Origin: Candidatus Gastranaerophilales bacterium
GTDB lineage: Bacteria > Cyanobacteriota > Vampirovibrionia > Gastranaerophilales > Gastranaerophilaceae
Assembly: GCA_944323095.1 (NCBI GenBank)
Contig: CALURE010000014.1
Span: forward strand, 1 to 18,869
DNA length: 18,869 bases
Reading direction: 5' to 3'
In this document: positions 1 to 7,074 of the stretch, piece by piece
Layout of the letters: the number at the start of each line of letters is the position of its first letter
Position numbering within the stretch: position 1 is the first letter of the stretch
Position numbers and translations under genes: made by a program
The notes under the pieces: generated by a model
What the model was told of the DNA's origin: nothing
The model's database searches: none
The model's input: only the letters and a program-made list of their open reading frames with translations

Positions 1-1778
1 TTGTACTGACCGTTCGGAATAGACATAAGCTCGTCATGATTTCCGAGTTCGACTAATTCTCCCTCATTAATTACTGCAATTCTGTCGGCATTTTTTATTG
101 TAGAAAGTCTGTGAGCAATTACAAATACAGTTTTATTTTGAATAAGATTATCCAATGCTTTTTGAACGATTGCTTCAGATTTATTATCAAGGGCTGAAGT
201 TGCTTCGTCAAGAATTACTATAGGAGTATTTTTTATCATTGCGCGGGCAATTGCTACTCTTTGTCTTTGTCCACCGGATAATGTCAAACCGCGTTCCCCT
301 AGCAATGTATCGAGGCCGTCAGGCAAATCCGCGATCATTTCCTGTAAATGCGCAGATTCTATTGCCTGATTTAATTCATCTTCTGAAGCTTCAGGATTTC
401 CCATTAAAATATTTTCTCTGATAGTTCCTGAAAATAAGAAATTATCCTGAAAAACCATAGCAATGTTGTGTCTCAAAGAATTTATCGTAAAATCTCTTAT
501 ATCAATACCGTCTATTCTTATTGAACCTGACTTTATGTCATAAAATCTCGGCAATAGATTAACAAGGGTAGATTTACCGCCGCCGGAATTACCGACAATA
601 GCAAGCGTCTCATCTTTATTAACAGTTAAACTTAAATTTTTCAACACTGGAAACCCCGGGACATATTCAAACCAGACATTCTGCATCTCAATTTTGTCAT
701 TTAAACCTTTCAACTCAATTGCATCTTGCTTATCCTGAATAGCAGGCTTTAGATCAAATAATTCAAATACCCTGCCCATAGCAACGAAAATAGTTTGAAT
801 TCCAGTTAATGTACCGCCTAAAGTTTTGACCGGTTTATATAATAAGAGTAAAGAAGTGACAAATGAAGCAAAACTCCCGGCAGTCATTTGTCCTGATGTA
901 ATAAGATTCGTTCCGTAGCTCAAAACTATTGCAATGCCGCAGGAAGCAATTAAATACATCAAAGGAGACATCCATGCCGCACGCTTTGTTAAAGACATAT
1001 TTACATTAAAGGAAGCATGAATTTGATCTCTAAAATATTTTTCCTGTCTTTGCTGCAGTTCATACGCTGCCATTACTTTATTTCCGCTATAGGTTTCATT
1101 TATATTTGTTGTAATATTCCCGCCTATAACCATATTTTTATTTGAAGCAGCTTTAATTCTTTTTCTGATAAGTGCAACCGGAATAAAAGCCACACACAGA
1201 ACAAGAACACCGACAAATGCCAGCTTCCATGAACTGTAAAGCATTACACCTATCAAACCCAAAGCGCCAAAAAGGTTTGTTGTAATAGATTTTAACTGCT
1301 CAACAATACCAGCAGAAGCCGTCTGAGGATCAGACATATATCTTGTTATGATAATTCCAGACGGATTTTCATCATAAAATTGCGGATCCATATAGATAAG
1401 TTTATGAAATAAATCGAATTTTACATCATTTGTAATTTTCTGGCTTGTCCATGCTGAAATATAATCATTCAGATATTTTAAAACACCTTGAAAACCTGCA
1501 AAAGCAATAACTCCAAATGGAATTATAAAAGCAAATGTCTGCCATGTTAAAGTAAATTCATGCCCCAGAACATGGAAAATCCAGTCCTGCTTTCCTACAA
1601 CATAGTCCATAAAAGGCTTTAGTGCAAAAGCTGTCACACCGTCCAATAGTCCCAATGGGATTGCAACAAGAAAGCCGCAAATAATTCTAAACATATAAGG
1701 TTTTATATACGGCCAAATTCTTGATAAAAGCCAGCCATATTTAAAAGAATTTTCAGCAGTTGTAGTACTTAACTTCAT
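1..1778 (-). CDS. MsbA-like ABC exporter, permease-ATPase fusion (3' end cut by window)
   Basis: Half-transporter of the type I exporter family, expected to work as an inner-membrane homodimer moving a lipid, glycolipid or drug-like substrate using ATP. I translated it on the minus strand: 592 codons are present and the last handful run off the window. Residues about 1-330 form the transmembrane domain (hydrophobic helices, with the typical FYDENPSG coupling region near residue 134). The ATPase domain follows: Walker A GNSGGGKST (396-404), Q-loop Gln444, signature LSGGQ (500-504), Walker B ending in Asp524-Glu525, and H-loop His556. All key residues are intact and the frame stays open. The ATG at 1778 has a good Shine-Dalgarno (AAGGAG, about 1783-1788). 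The substrate cannot be read from sequence; lipid A-core flippase MsbA and multidrug exporters look alike here. It lies 80 bp downstream of typA on the same strand. Confidence 0.9.
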   Translation of the reverse strand, partial: MKLSTTTAENSFKYGWLLSRIWPYIKPYMFRIICGFLVAIPLGLLDGVTAFALKPFMDYVVGKQDWIFHVLGHEFTLTWQTFAFIIPFGVIAFAGFQGVLKYLNDYISAWTSQKITNDVKFDLFHKLIYMDPQFYDENPSGIIITRYMSDPQTASAGIVEQLKSITTNLFGALGLIGVMLYSSWKLAFVGVLVLCVAFIPVALIRKRIKAASNKNMVIGGNITTNINETYSGNKVMAAYELQQRQEKYFRDQIHASFNVNMSLTKRAAWMSPLMYLIASCGIAIVLSYGTNLITSGQMTAGSFASFVTSLLLLYKPVKTLGGTLTGIQTIFVAMGRVFELFDLKPAIQDKQDAIELKGLNDKIEMQNVWFEYVPGFPVLKNLSLTVNKDETLAIVGNSGGGKSTLVNLLPRFYDIKSGSIRIDGIDIRDFTINSLRHNIAMVFQDNFLFSGTIRENILMGNPEASEDELNQAIESAHLQEMIADLPDGLDTLLGERGLTLSGGQRQRVAIARAMIKNTPIVILDEATSALDNKSEAIVQKALDNLIQNKTVFVIAHRLSTIKNADRIAVINEGELVELGNHDELMSIPNGQY

Positions 1779-1839
1779 ATTTCTCCTTAAAAACAATTAA
1801 AATCACAAATTTATTTTATATTAAACCAAAAATTATAAA

Positions 1840-1855
1840 AAGTAAATTTTTACTT
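1840..1855 (-). terminator. weak AT-only hairpin after typA
   Basis: A perfect inverted repeat AAGTAAA-TT-TTTACTT starts 4 bases past the typA stop. On the transcribed (minus) strand it is followed by TTTTATAATTTTT. The stem has only one G-C pair, so it would be a poor intrinsic terminator; it may let transcription run on into the ABC gene. The rest of 1779-1858 shows only AT-rich sequence and the ABC gene's Shine-Dalgarno. Confidence 0.3.
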
Positions 1856-1858
1856 AAA

Positions 1859-3658
1859 TTAGTTATATATTTTTCTTGTCAAATCTGCTTTTCTAATTCT
1901 TACATTTTCAGGTGTAATTTCAACAAGTTCATCATCTCCGATGTATTCCATACATTCTTCCAAAGACATTTCTTTATGAGCCTGCAATGTTACCATAACA
2001 TCAGCAGTTGCACTTCTCATATTTGTCAATTTTTTAGTTTTGCAGATATTTACTACAATATCTTGAGGTTTGTTGCATTCGCCGATAATCATTCCGCGGT
2101 AAACTTTTGTTTTTGGAGTTATGAAGAATACACCTCTGTCCTCATATTGAGCCAGAGCATAAGGAATTGCTTCTCCCTGCTCGTGTGCAATAATAGAACC
2201 GTTTCTCTGACGGGGAATGTCACCTGCATATGGTCTGTATTCAAGATATGTATGGTACATAATTCCTTCGCCGCGAGTCATTCTTATAAATTCACTTCTA
2301 AAACCGATAAGACCGCGTGCCGGAATATGGAAAACCATAACAGTTCTTCCTTTGTTGTTATTCATTTCTTTCATTTCGGCTTTTCTGCCTGAAAGTCTGT
2401 CTATACAGCTTCCTGCGTAGCCTTCCGGAACATCTACAACAAGATTTTCAAAAGGCTCGCACTGTACACCGTCAATTGTTTTATAAATAACTTCCGGTTT
2501 GGATACCTGAAATTCATAGCCTTCGCGACGCATTGTTTCAATTAAAATTCCTAAGTGGAGTTCGCCTCTGCCTGATACTCTGAAAACATCAGTTGAATCT
2601 GTATCTTCAACACGTAAACTTACATTTTTTTCAAGTTCATCATAAAGTCTTTTTCTTAACTGTCTTGATGTAACAAACTTCCCTTCAGTACCTGCAAACG
2701 GACTATCGTTTACAGAAAAATTCATCTGTAAGGTTGGTTCATCAACCTTAATTAAAGGCAGTGGCTGCGGATTAGCTAAAGAACAAATACTTTCTCCTAT
2801 TTGAATATCTGAAAATCCTGCAATACCGACTATATCTCCGGCAAAAGCCTCTTCTATTTCAATACGTCCTAAATCATGGAACCCGAAAAGTTTTGTAATT
2901 TTACCTTTTTCCTGACTTCCGTCTGAATGGACAACACAAACCTGCTCCTGAGATCTAACTTTTCCGTTTTCAATTCGCCCGATTACAATTCTGCCTACAT
3001 AATCGTTGTAATCAAGTGTTGTGGCTCTGAACTGGAATGGTTTTGACGCATCGCCTTTTGGCGGTTTAATATTTTCTAAGATACAATCCAGAAGCGGAAT
3101 CATATCTTTTCTTTCGTCATCCAAATCTTTTATTGCAAAACCGTTTAAGCTGCTTGCAAAAATAAAAGGAAAGTCTATTAAATCTTCTCTGTCAGTTAAT
3201 TCCGTGAACAAGTCAAATACTTTATCAAGTGCTGTTAAAGGTTCTGCTGCCGGCTTGTCAATTTTATTAATTACAACAATAATTTTCAATCCTAATTCAA
3301 GAGCTTTTGATAAAACAAATCTAGTCTGCGGCATCGGACCTTCTGCTGCATCAACGATTAACAAAGCTCCGTCAACCATGCCTAATACACGTTCCACTTC
3401 CCCGCCGAAATCAGCGTGCCCCGGAGTGTCAACGACGTTAATTTTAGTATTTTTATAGTTTATTGAAATATTTTTTGAAAGAATTGTAATACCGCGTTCT
3501 CTTTCCAGATCGTTGCTGTCCAAAACTCTTTCCTGAACATGCTGGTTAGCCCTGAAAGCTCCAGCCTGACGCAAAAGACAGTCAACAAGAGTTGTTTTTC
3601 CGTGGTCAACGTGTGCAATAATTGCGATATTTCTTATATTTTCATTCTGATTAGTCAT
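1859..3658 (-). CDS. typA: Ribosome-associated GTPase TypA/BipA
   Basis: Translational GTPase of the EF-G/LepA superfamily that binds the 70S ribosome and supports growth under stress and cold and large-subunit assembly (known for the family). At 599 aa it is close to full family length. G-domain motifs are all present: P-loop AHVDHGKTT (15-23), switch I ERGIT (54-58), DTPGH (77-81) and NKID (131-134). Domain II, an EF-G-like domain III/V pair (including the GRGELHLGIL segment) and the TypA-specific C-terminal domain follow. The ATG at 3658 has a GGCAGG-type Shine-Dalgarno 6-8 bases upstream. It is transcribed alone or together with the downstream ABC exporter, and divergently from the DUF2229 gene. 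Identity is secure from motif order and the RGLIGFRSEF block typical of BipA. Confidence 0.97.
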   Translation of the reverse strand: MTNQNENIRNIAIIAHVDHGKTTLVDCLLRQAGAFRANQHVQERVLDSNDLERERGITILSKNISINYKNTKINVVDTPGHADFGGEVERVLGMVDGALLIVDAAEGPMPQTRFVLSKALELGLKIIVVINKIDKPAAEPLTALDKVFDLFTELTDREDLIDFPFIFASSLNGFAIKDLDDERKDMIPLLDCILENIKPPKGDASKPFQFRATTLDYNDYVGRIVIGRIENGKVRSQEQVCVVHSDGSQEKGKITKLFGFHDLGRIEIEEAFAGDIVGIAGFSDIQIGESICSLANPQPLPLIKVDEPTLQMNFSVNDSPFAGTEGKFVTSRQLRKRLYDELEKNVSLRVEDTDSTDVFRVSGRGELHLGILIETMRREGYEFQVSKPEVIYKTIDGVQCEPFENLVVDVPEGYAGSCIDRLSGRKAEMKEMNNNKGRTVMVFHIPARGLIGFRSEFIRMTRGEGIMYHTYLEYRPYAGDIPRQRNGSIIAHEQGEAIPYALAQYEDRGVFFITPKTKVYRGMIIGECNKPQDIVVNICKTKKLTNMRSATADVMVTLQAHKEMSLEECMEYIGDDELVEITPENVRIRKADLTRKIYN

Positions 3659-3685
3659 AATTACCTGCCATTTATAAATTTGTTT

Positions 3686-3702
3686 AGTGTAAATAGTACA
3701 CT
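3686..3702. promoter_or_regulatory. operator-like palindrome at predicted typA transcription start
   Basis: AGTGTA-N5-TACACT is a perfect 6-bp dyad lying just downstream of the TATAAT box of the predicted typA promoter, so it would overlap the start of transcription. This position suits a repressor site or a 5' hairpin. No regulator is identifiable in the window. Confidence 0.3.
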
Positions 3703-3707
3703 TTTAT

Positions 3708-3734
3708 ATTATACCGGTGATAATTTATTTTCAA
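3708..3734 (-). promoter_or_regulatory. predicted typA promoter
   Basis: Read on the minus strand: TATAAT (3708-3713) preceded by TTGAAA (3729-3734) with a 15-base spacer, which is shorter than ideal. The predicted transcript would start near 3701, giving a leader of about 40 bases before the typA ATG. Confidence 0.45.
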
Positions 3735-3742
3735 GTAAAGAG

Positions 3743-3814
3743 TTTGTAAAGATAAGATTTTACAAAATTATGTTAAACATTGTAAATAAAATAATAGCCA
3801 AAATTTTAATTTTG
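3743..3814. promoter_or_regulatory. palindrome cluster upstream of the DUF2229 gene
   Basis: Three inverted repeats sit side by side: TTTGTAAA-N8-TTTACAAA (3743-3766), ATGTT-A-AACAT (3770-3780) and CAAAATT-TT-AATTTTG (3799-3814). A further TTGTAAA half-site occurs at 3780-3786 and a TAAAAT -10 candidate at 3787-3792. The 24-bp dyad has the size and spacing of a dimeric repressor site. I found no convincing -35/-10 pair for the gene, so the promoter position is open. In such AT-rich DNA short palindromes are partly expected by chance. Confidence 0.35.
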
Positions 3815-3849
3815 AAGTATCATAAAAATAACAAAGGGGATTTATAATC

Positions 3850-4932
3850 GTGAAAAATTTAAAAAATAATGATATGACTATAGGAATACCCAGAGGAATG
3901 TCTTTTTACCACAATTATCCGTTTTACTACGGATTTTTTACGGATCTTGGCATAAAAATAGTTTTGTCTGATATAACTACAAAACAAACAATGTCTGACG
4001 GCTCATCACTTGTAGTTACAGAAACTTGCCTTCCTATCAAAATTTACATAGGTCATGTTATTAATCTTATTAACAAAGGTATAGACAAAATTTTTGTTCC
4101 GTCCATTCAGTCAATTGCACCAAAAATATATAACTGTTCAAAAATCCGCGGGCTGCCCGATTTGGTTAGAAATGTTGTAAAAAAAGATTTTACAATGATT
4201 GAAGCTACACTGGACAAATCAGAAAAAAATCAGGGAATATATGAATTTTTGGCAGAAATTGCTTCTCAATTCGGGATTACAGATATGGAAAAAATCAAAA
4301 AAGCATCAAAAGCAGGCTGGAGAACTTACAATAATTTCCATATTATGTCTAAATCCGGTATGAGTTACAAAAAGGCAATGAATTATGCACTTCAGGGCAA
4401 AGTATTTATTGAAAACCAGACACGTGAATTTCCTATTTCTATTGCTTTAATTTCACATGGATATAACATTTTTGACGAACGCGCATCTATGAAAATCTTT
4501 GATAAACTAGAAGCAATGGATGTAAGAGTTTATTCTTCATTACAGCTTTCCAATGAACAGATGGATGACGGTTTAAAATCTCTCGGTCAGGAAATGTACT
4601 GGGCAAACGAAAGAGAAATGACAGGCGCTGCAGGCCATTATCTAAAAGATAATAAAATAGACGGACTTATTACACTAACAGCATTCGGCTGCGGACCGGA
4701 TTCACTTATGGTTGAAAAAATTACACGTCAGGCCAAAAGATTTAATAAACCATTATTAAACTTAACTATTGATGAACAAACAGGCGAAGCAGGATTTATA
4801 ACAAGGCTGGAGGCATTTGTGGATATGCTTTTCAGGAAAAAACGCGCCAAAATTATCAATAAAATGGAAATTAATACAGAAAATACATATATACCAAATA
4901 CTAACTATATAGAAACTAAAAACAGTTTATAA
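3850..4932 (+). CDS. Acyl-CoA dehydratase activase-related protein (DUF2229), stand-alone
   Basis: A 360-aa protein matching the DUF2229 module that is normally fused or linked to the ATP-dependent activators of 2-hydroxyacyl-CoA dehydratases and benzoyl-CoA reductase-like enzymes. Visible hallmarks: IGIPR near the N-terminus (11-15), ETCLPIK with Cys60, a Y-N-C-S segment with Cys96 followed by GLPD, FGCGPDS with Cys281, and a C-terminal TIDEQTGEAG stretch leading to a RLEAFVDML helix. The three spaced cysteines suggest iron-sulfur cluster binding (family inference). The start is GTG at 3850, chosen because AAGGGGA lies at a good distance upstream; the in-frame ATG at residue 9 lacks a Shine-Dalgarno. 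No ASKHA-type ATPase activase or dehydratase subunit is encoded in the window, so its partner and substrate are unknown. Possible terminator hairpins follow. Confidence 0.85.
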   Translation: MKNLKNNDMTIGIPRGMSFYHNYPFYYGFFTDLGIKIVLSDITTKQTMSDGSSLVVTETCLPIKIYIGHVINLINKGIDKIFVPSIQSIAPKIYNCSKIRGLPDLVRNVVKKDFTMIEATLDKSEKNQGIYEFLAEIASQFGITDMEKIKKASKAGWRTYNNFHIMSKSGMSYKKAMNYALQGKVFIENQTREFPISIALISHGYNIFDERASMKIFDKLEAMDVRVYSSLQLSNEQMDDGLKSLGQEMYWANEREMTGAAGHYLKDNKIDGLITLTAFGCGPDSLMVEKITRQAKRFNKPLLNLTIDEQTGEAGFITRLEAFVDMLFRKKRAKIINKMEINTENTYIPNTNYIETKNSL

Positions 4933-4945
4933 ATTAAGATAAAAG

Positions 4946-4979
4946 AACACCCGTACCAAGGAGTCAGGATACGGGTGTT
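4946..4979. terminator. strong 10-bp hairpin after the DUF2229 gene
   Basis: AACACCCGTA (4946-4955) pairs perfectly with TACGGGTGTT (4970-4979) around a 14-base loop. This is far more GC-rich than its surroundings. It is not followed by a T-run on the plus strand; on the minus strand a T-rich stretch (CTTTTATCTTAATTT) follows. It may be a terminator working with the next hairpin, an mRNA 3' end stabiliser, or a processing site. Confidence 0.5.
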
Positions 4980-5001
4980 AAATCAGTAAAAGAGACATCA
5001 A

Positions 5002-5039
5002 TGACATTATGTAACATTTAAAAATAATGTCAAATTTTT
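5002..5039 (+). terminator. hairpin plus T-run, possible intrinsic terminator
   Basis: TGACATTAT (5002-5010) pairs with ATAATGTCA (5024-5032), followed by AA and five T (5035-5039). The stem is AT-rich with two G-C pairs, so termination would be modest. Because it lies just upstream of the next promoter, a protein-binding role is also possible. Confidence 0.45.
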
Positions 5040-5063
5040 CTGGCAAAAATTTGTAATTTATTC

Positions 5064-5069
5064 TATAAT
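5064..5069 (+). promoter_or_regulatory. -10 box placing the start of transcription on the ATG (leaderless)
   Basis: A perfect TATAAT is followed by six bases (CTTTTT) and then the ATG of the TPR gene at 5076. The expected transcription start is the A of the ATG. No purine-rich Shine-Dalgarno exists. No clear -35 box is seen (TGGCAA at 17 bases is weak). Confidence 0.55.
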
Positions 5070-5075
5070 CTTTTT

Positions 5076-5699
5076 ATGAGGAAAATTTTATTAATTTTGA
5101 TTTTATTATTCGTAAATATAAATTATGCCTGTGCATTTTCTTTAAAAAAAGAAGCTCAAACTCCAAAAATCATACAGTCCGAACAGTATGCAAATATATC
5201 TAATCAGGCCAACGTATTATATGCTGAAAATGATATTAAAAATGCACTAAATCTTTTTTTGAGCATCCCTGATGAAGAAAGGACTGCCCCGAACTGGCTT
5301 TTAATAGGAAACATAATGCAGGATCAAGGTAAAATAGATGAAGCTGTATTTATGTATAATAAATCAATTGAAGCAGATGAAAATTTTTACAAAGCATATT
5401 ACAACCTCGGAAATTTATACCTGCATGACGGCAGACCTAATATGGCTATAGAGCAGTATAAAAAAGTTATCAAACTTAAACCTGAATATGCATATGCGCA
5501 CTATAATCTAGCATGTGCTTATATAAAACTCGGGAAATACAGCAAGGCAAAATATGAACTTTTAACAGCCATCGATTTAAAAAATACAGTAGCTGATTTT
5601 TATTACAACCTTGCATATGTATATAAACAGCTTAATAAAGAAAAAAATGCAAAAACATACATTGACTACTACAACAAACTTATTGAAAATCAGATATAG
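5076..5699 (+). CDS. Exported tetratricopeptide-repeat (TPR) protein
   Basis: 207 aa. The N-terminus is a signal peptide (MRK, a run of Leu/Ile, then a likely signal peptidase I site after Ala-Cys-Ala near residue 20); the Cys there does not fit a lipobox. From about residue 42 to 200 it is a series of 34-residue TPR helices (W-L-L-I-G-N, A-Y-Y-N-L-G-N-L-Y and A-H-Y-N-L-A-C-A-Y type repeats, each with A-x-x-x-Y and a Pro-ending helix). TPR arrays are protein-protein scaffolds, so a periplasmic scaffold role is inferred; no catalytic domain is present. The start is fixed by the signal peptide, and the promoter box sits only six bases upstream. The stop is 9 bases from the HAD gene, whose Shine-Dalgarno (GAGG) overlaps the TPR stop, so the two are probably one operon. 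Confidence 0.85.
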   Translation: MRKILLILILLFVNINYACAFSLKKEAQTPKIIQSEQYANISNQANVLYAENDIKNALNLFLSIPDEERTAPNWLLIGNIMQDQGKIDEAVFMYNKSIEADENFYKAYYNLGNLYLHDGRPNMAIEQYKKVIKLKPEYAYAHYNLACAYIKLGKYSKAKYELLTAIDLKNTVADFYYNLAYVYKQLNKEKNAKTYIDYYNKLIENQI

Positions 5700-5708
5700 A
5701 GGCATGGA

Positions 5709-6398
5709 ATGTACAAAGGAATAATTTTTGATTTTAACGGAACACTGTTTTGGGATTCGGAAAAACACCTTGAGGCATGGAGAGAATTTTCAAAACGGGT
5801 AAGAGAGCGCGCTTTTACGGATGATGAAATGCGTGAATTTATGTTTGGAAGAACCAATGAAGATATTATTGCATATTTAACAGGACAAAAACCTGATCCG
5901 CAACTCGTTGAAAAACTGGCAAAAGAAAAAGAAGCAGTTTACCGTGATATGTGCAGAAAGGATTATAAAAATACTATTCTTGCACCGGGAGCAATTGATT
6001 TTCTTGAATATCTTAAACTCAATAATATACCGAGAACTATTGCAACTATGTCAGAAAAAGATAATGTTGATTTTTATATACAAGAATTCAGTTTATCAAA
6101 ATGGTTTGATATAGAAAAAATAATTTACGCAGACGGCACTCTGCCCGGAAAACCCGCGCCTGATATTTACAAAAAAGCCGCAGAAGTCCTCAATCTTAAA
6201 CCTGCAGAATGTATAGTTTGCGAAGATGCCATATCTGGTATAAAATCAGCGCAAGATGCAGGTATAGGAAAAATTATTGCTGTAGCTTCAATGGAAAGTC
6301 CTGATTTATATAAAAAAATTCCTGCCGTATCACAAATAATCAAGAATTTTAACGAGATTAACAAAAATTTATTTTATAATCCATGCCTTACAAATTAA
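5709..6398 (+). CDS. HAD-superfamily phosphatase, beta-phosphoglucomutase/Gph-like
   Basis: 229 aa with the four HAD motifs and an alpha-helical cap of subfamily I after motif I (about residues 15-85). Motif I is DFNGT with the nucleophile Asp8, motif II is the Thr113 region (IATMS), motif III is Lys148 in GKPAPDIY, and motif IV is Glu172-Asp173 in CEDAISG. Cytoplasmic small-molecule phosphatase or phosphomutase; the sugar-phosphate substrate cannot be assigned. Odd point: the second Asp of the usual DxD, which acts as general acid/base, is Asn10 here. DFNGT variants recur in one HAD subgroup, so this may be a family feature rather than loss of activity. It is translated from a Shine-Dalgarno embedded in the end of the upstream TPR gene. 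Confidence 0.88.
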   Translation: MYKGIIFDFNGTLFWDSEKHLEAWREFSKRVRERAFTDDEMREFMFGRTNEDIIAYLTGQKPDPQLVEKLAKEKEAVYRDMCRKDYKNTILAPGAIDFLEYLKLNNIPRTIATMSEKDNVDFYIQEFSLSKWFDIEKIIYADGTLPGKPAPDIYKKAAEVLNLKPAECIVCEDAISGIKSAQDAGIGKIIAVASMESPDLYKKIPAVSQIIKNFNEINKNLFYNPCLTN

Positions 6399-6439
6399 CT
6401 TGTTTCTGCTATTATTTATAATAAATAAGAGGAGACAAT

Positions 6440-7066
6440 ATGGATTTTATCAATTTAATTCTTTCGCACTTAATTCACTTTATAGAATACATTATAACAG
6501 TAATGGGACCATGGGGAATAAGTCTTTTAATGGCAATAGAGTCATGTAATATTCCTCTGCCCAGTGAAGCTATTTTGCCGTTTGCAGGTTATATTGTCAG
6601 CAAAGGGGAAATGAATTTTCATGTTGCAGCTATTGCAGGAGCTTTCGGGTGTGTACTCGGCTCAATTCCTTCATATTATCTTGGCTACTTCGGCGGAAGA
6701 AAATTTATTGAAAAATATGGAAAATATTTTTTAATTTCGCATAAAGATCTGGAAGATGCTGATAAATGGGTTGAAAAATACGGCGACTGGGCATTTTTCT
6801 TATGCAGAATGCTTCCTGTTGTCAGAACATTTATCTCACTGCCGGCAGGAATTTTAAAAGCAAAAAAAAGAGTGTTTTTTACACTGACGTTTCTTGGCTC
6901 TCTTGTTTGGAGCTATGTTCTAGTATATGTGGGTGTAAAAATGGGTCAAAATATGGAAGCATTTAAGCATATCTGGCATAAATTCGATATTGCAATTGTT
7001 CTAATTTTTGGTGTTTTAGGTGTACTTTATATTTATAAACACATTAAACACCTGAAAGAATCCTAG
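6440..7066 (+). CDS. DedA-family membrane protein (likely undecaprenyl-phosphate/lipid carrier transporter)
   Basis: 208 aa integral membrane protein of the DedA/SNARE-associated (VTT) family. Hallmarks: Glu34 and the PLPSE stretch (39-43) leading to a small-residue G at 50, the FLCRMLPVVRT segment with Arg123 and Arg129, and LPAG (134-137), all in the re-entrant-loop core. Members recycle undecaprenyl phosphate across the inner membrane or affect membrane potential (family knowledge), so it may serve glycan assembly. The ATG has a strong AGAGGAG Shine-Dalgarno and there is a TATAAT at 6417-6422, so it may have its own promoter 41 bases after the HAD gene. It ends 8 bases from the convergent membrane-protein array with no terminator between them. 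Confidence 0.92.
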   Translation: MDFINLILSHLIHFIEYIITVMGPWGISLLMAIESCNIPLPSEAILPFAGYIVSKGEMNFHVAAIAGAFGCVLGSIPSYYLGYFGGRKFIEKYGKYFLISHKDLEDADKWVEKYGDWAFFLCRMLPVVRTFISLPAGILKAKKRVFFTLTFLGSLVWSYVLVYVGVKMGQNMEAFKHIWHKFDIAIVLIFGVLGVLYIYKHIKHLKES

Positions 7067-7074
7067 ACTTAAAT

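Noticed and set aside
1976..2420. Plus-strand open frames opposite typA
   Set aside because: They lie fully inside typA on the other strand, lack Shine-Dalgarno sequences, and show no recognisable protein features.
3021..3847. Open frames of 145 and 102 codons on the plus strand over the typA 5' half and control region
   Set aside because: Ser/Asn-rich shadow translations of typA; the second runs through the divergent promoter region.
4946..4979. Stem-loop as a hidden short coding region using the AAGGAG in its loop
   Set aside because: The only nearby start (GTG in the stem) gives four codons before a stop.
5076..5699. Lipoprotein call for the TPR protein because of Cys near residue 19
   Set aside because: Residues before the Cys (Asn-Tyr-Ala) do not form a lipobox; a signal peptidase I site after Ala-Cys-Ala fits better.
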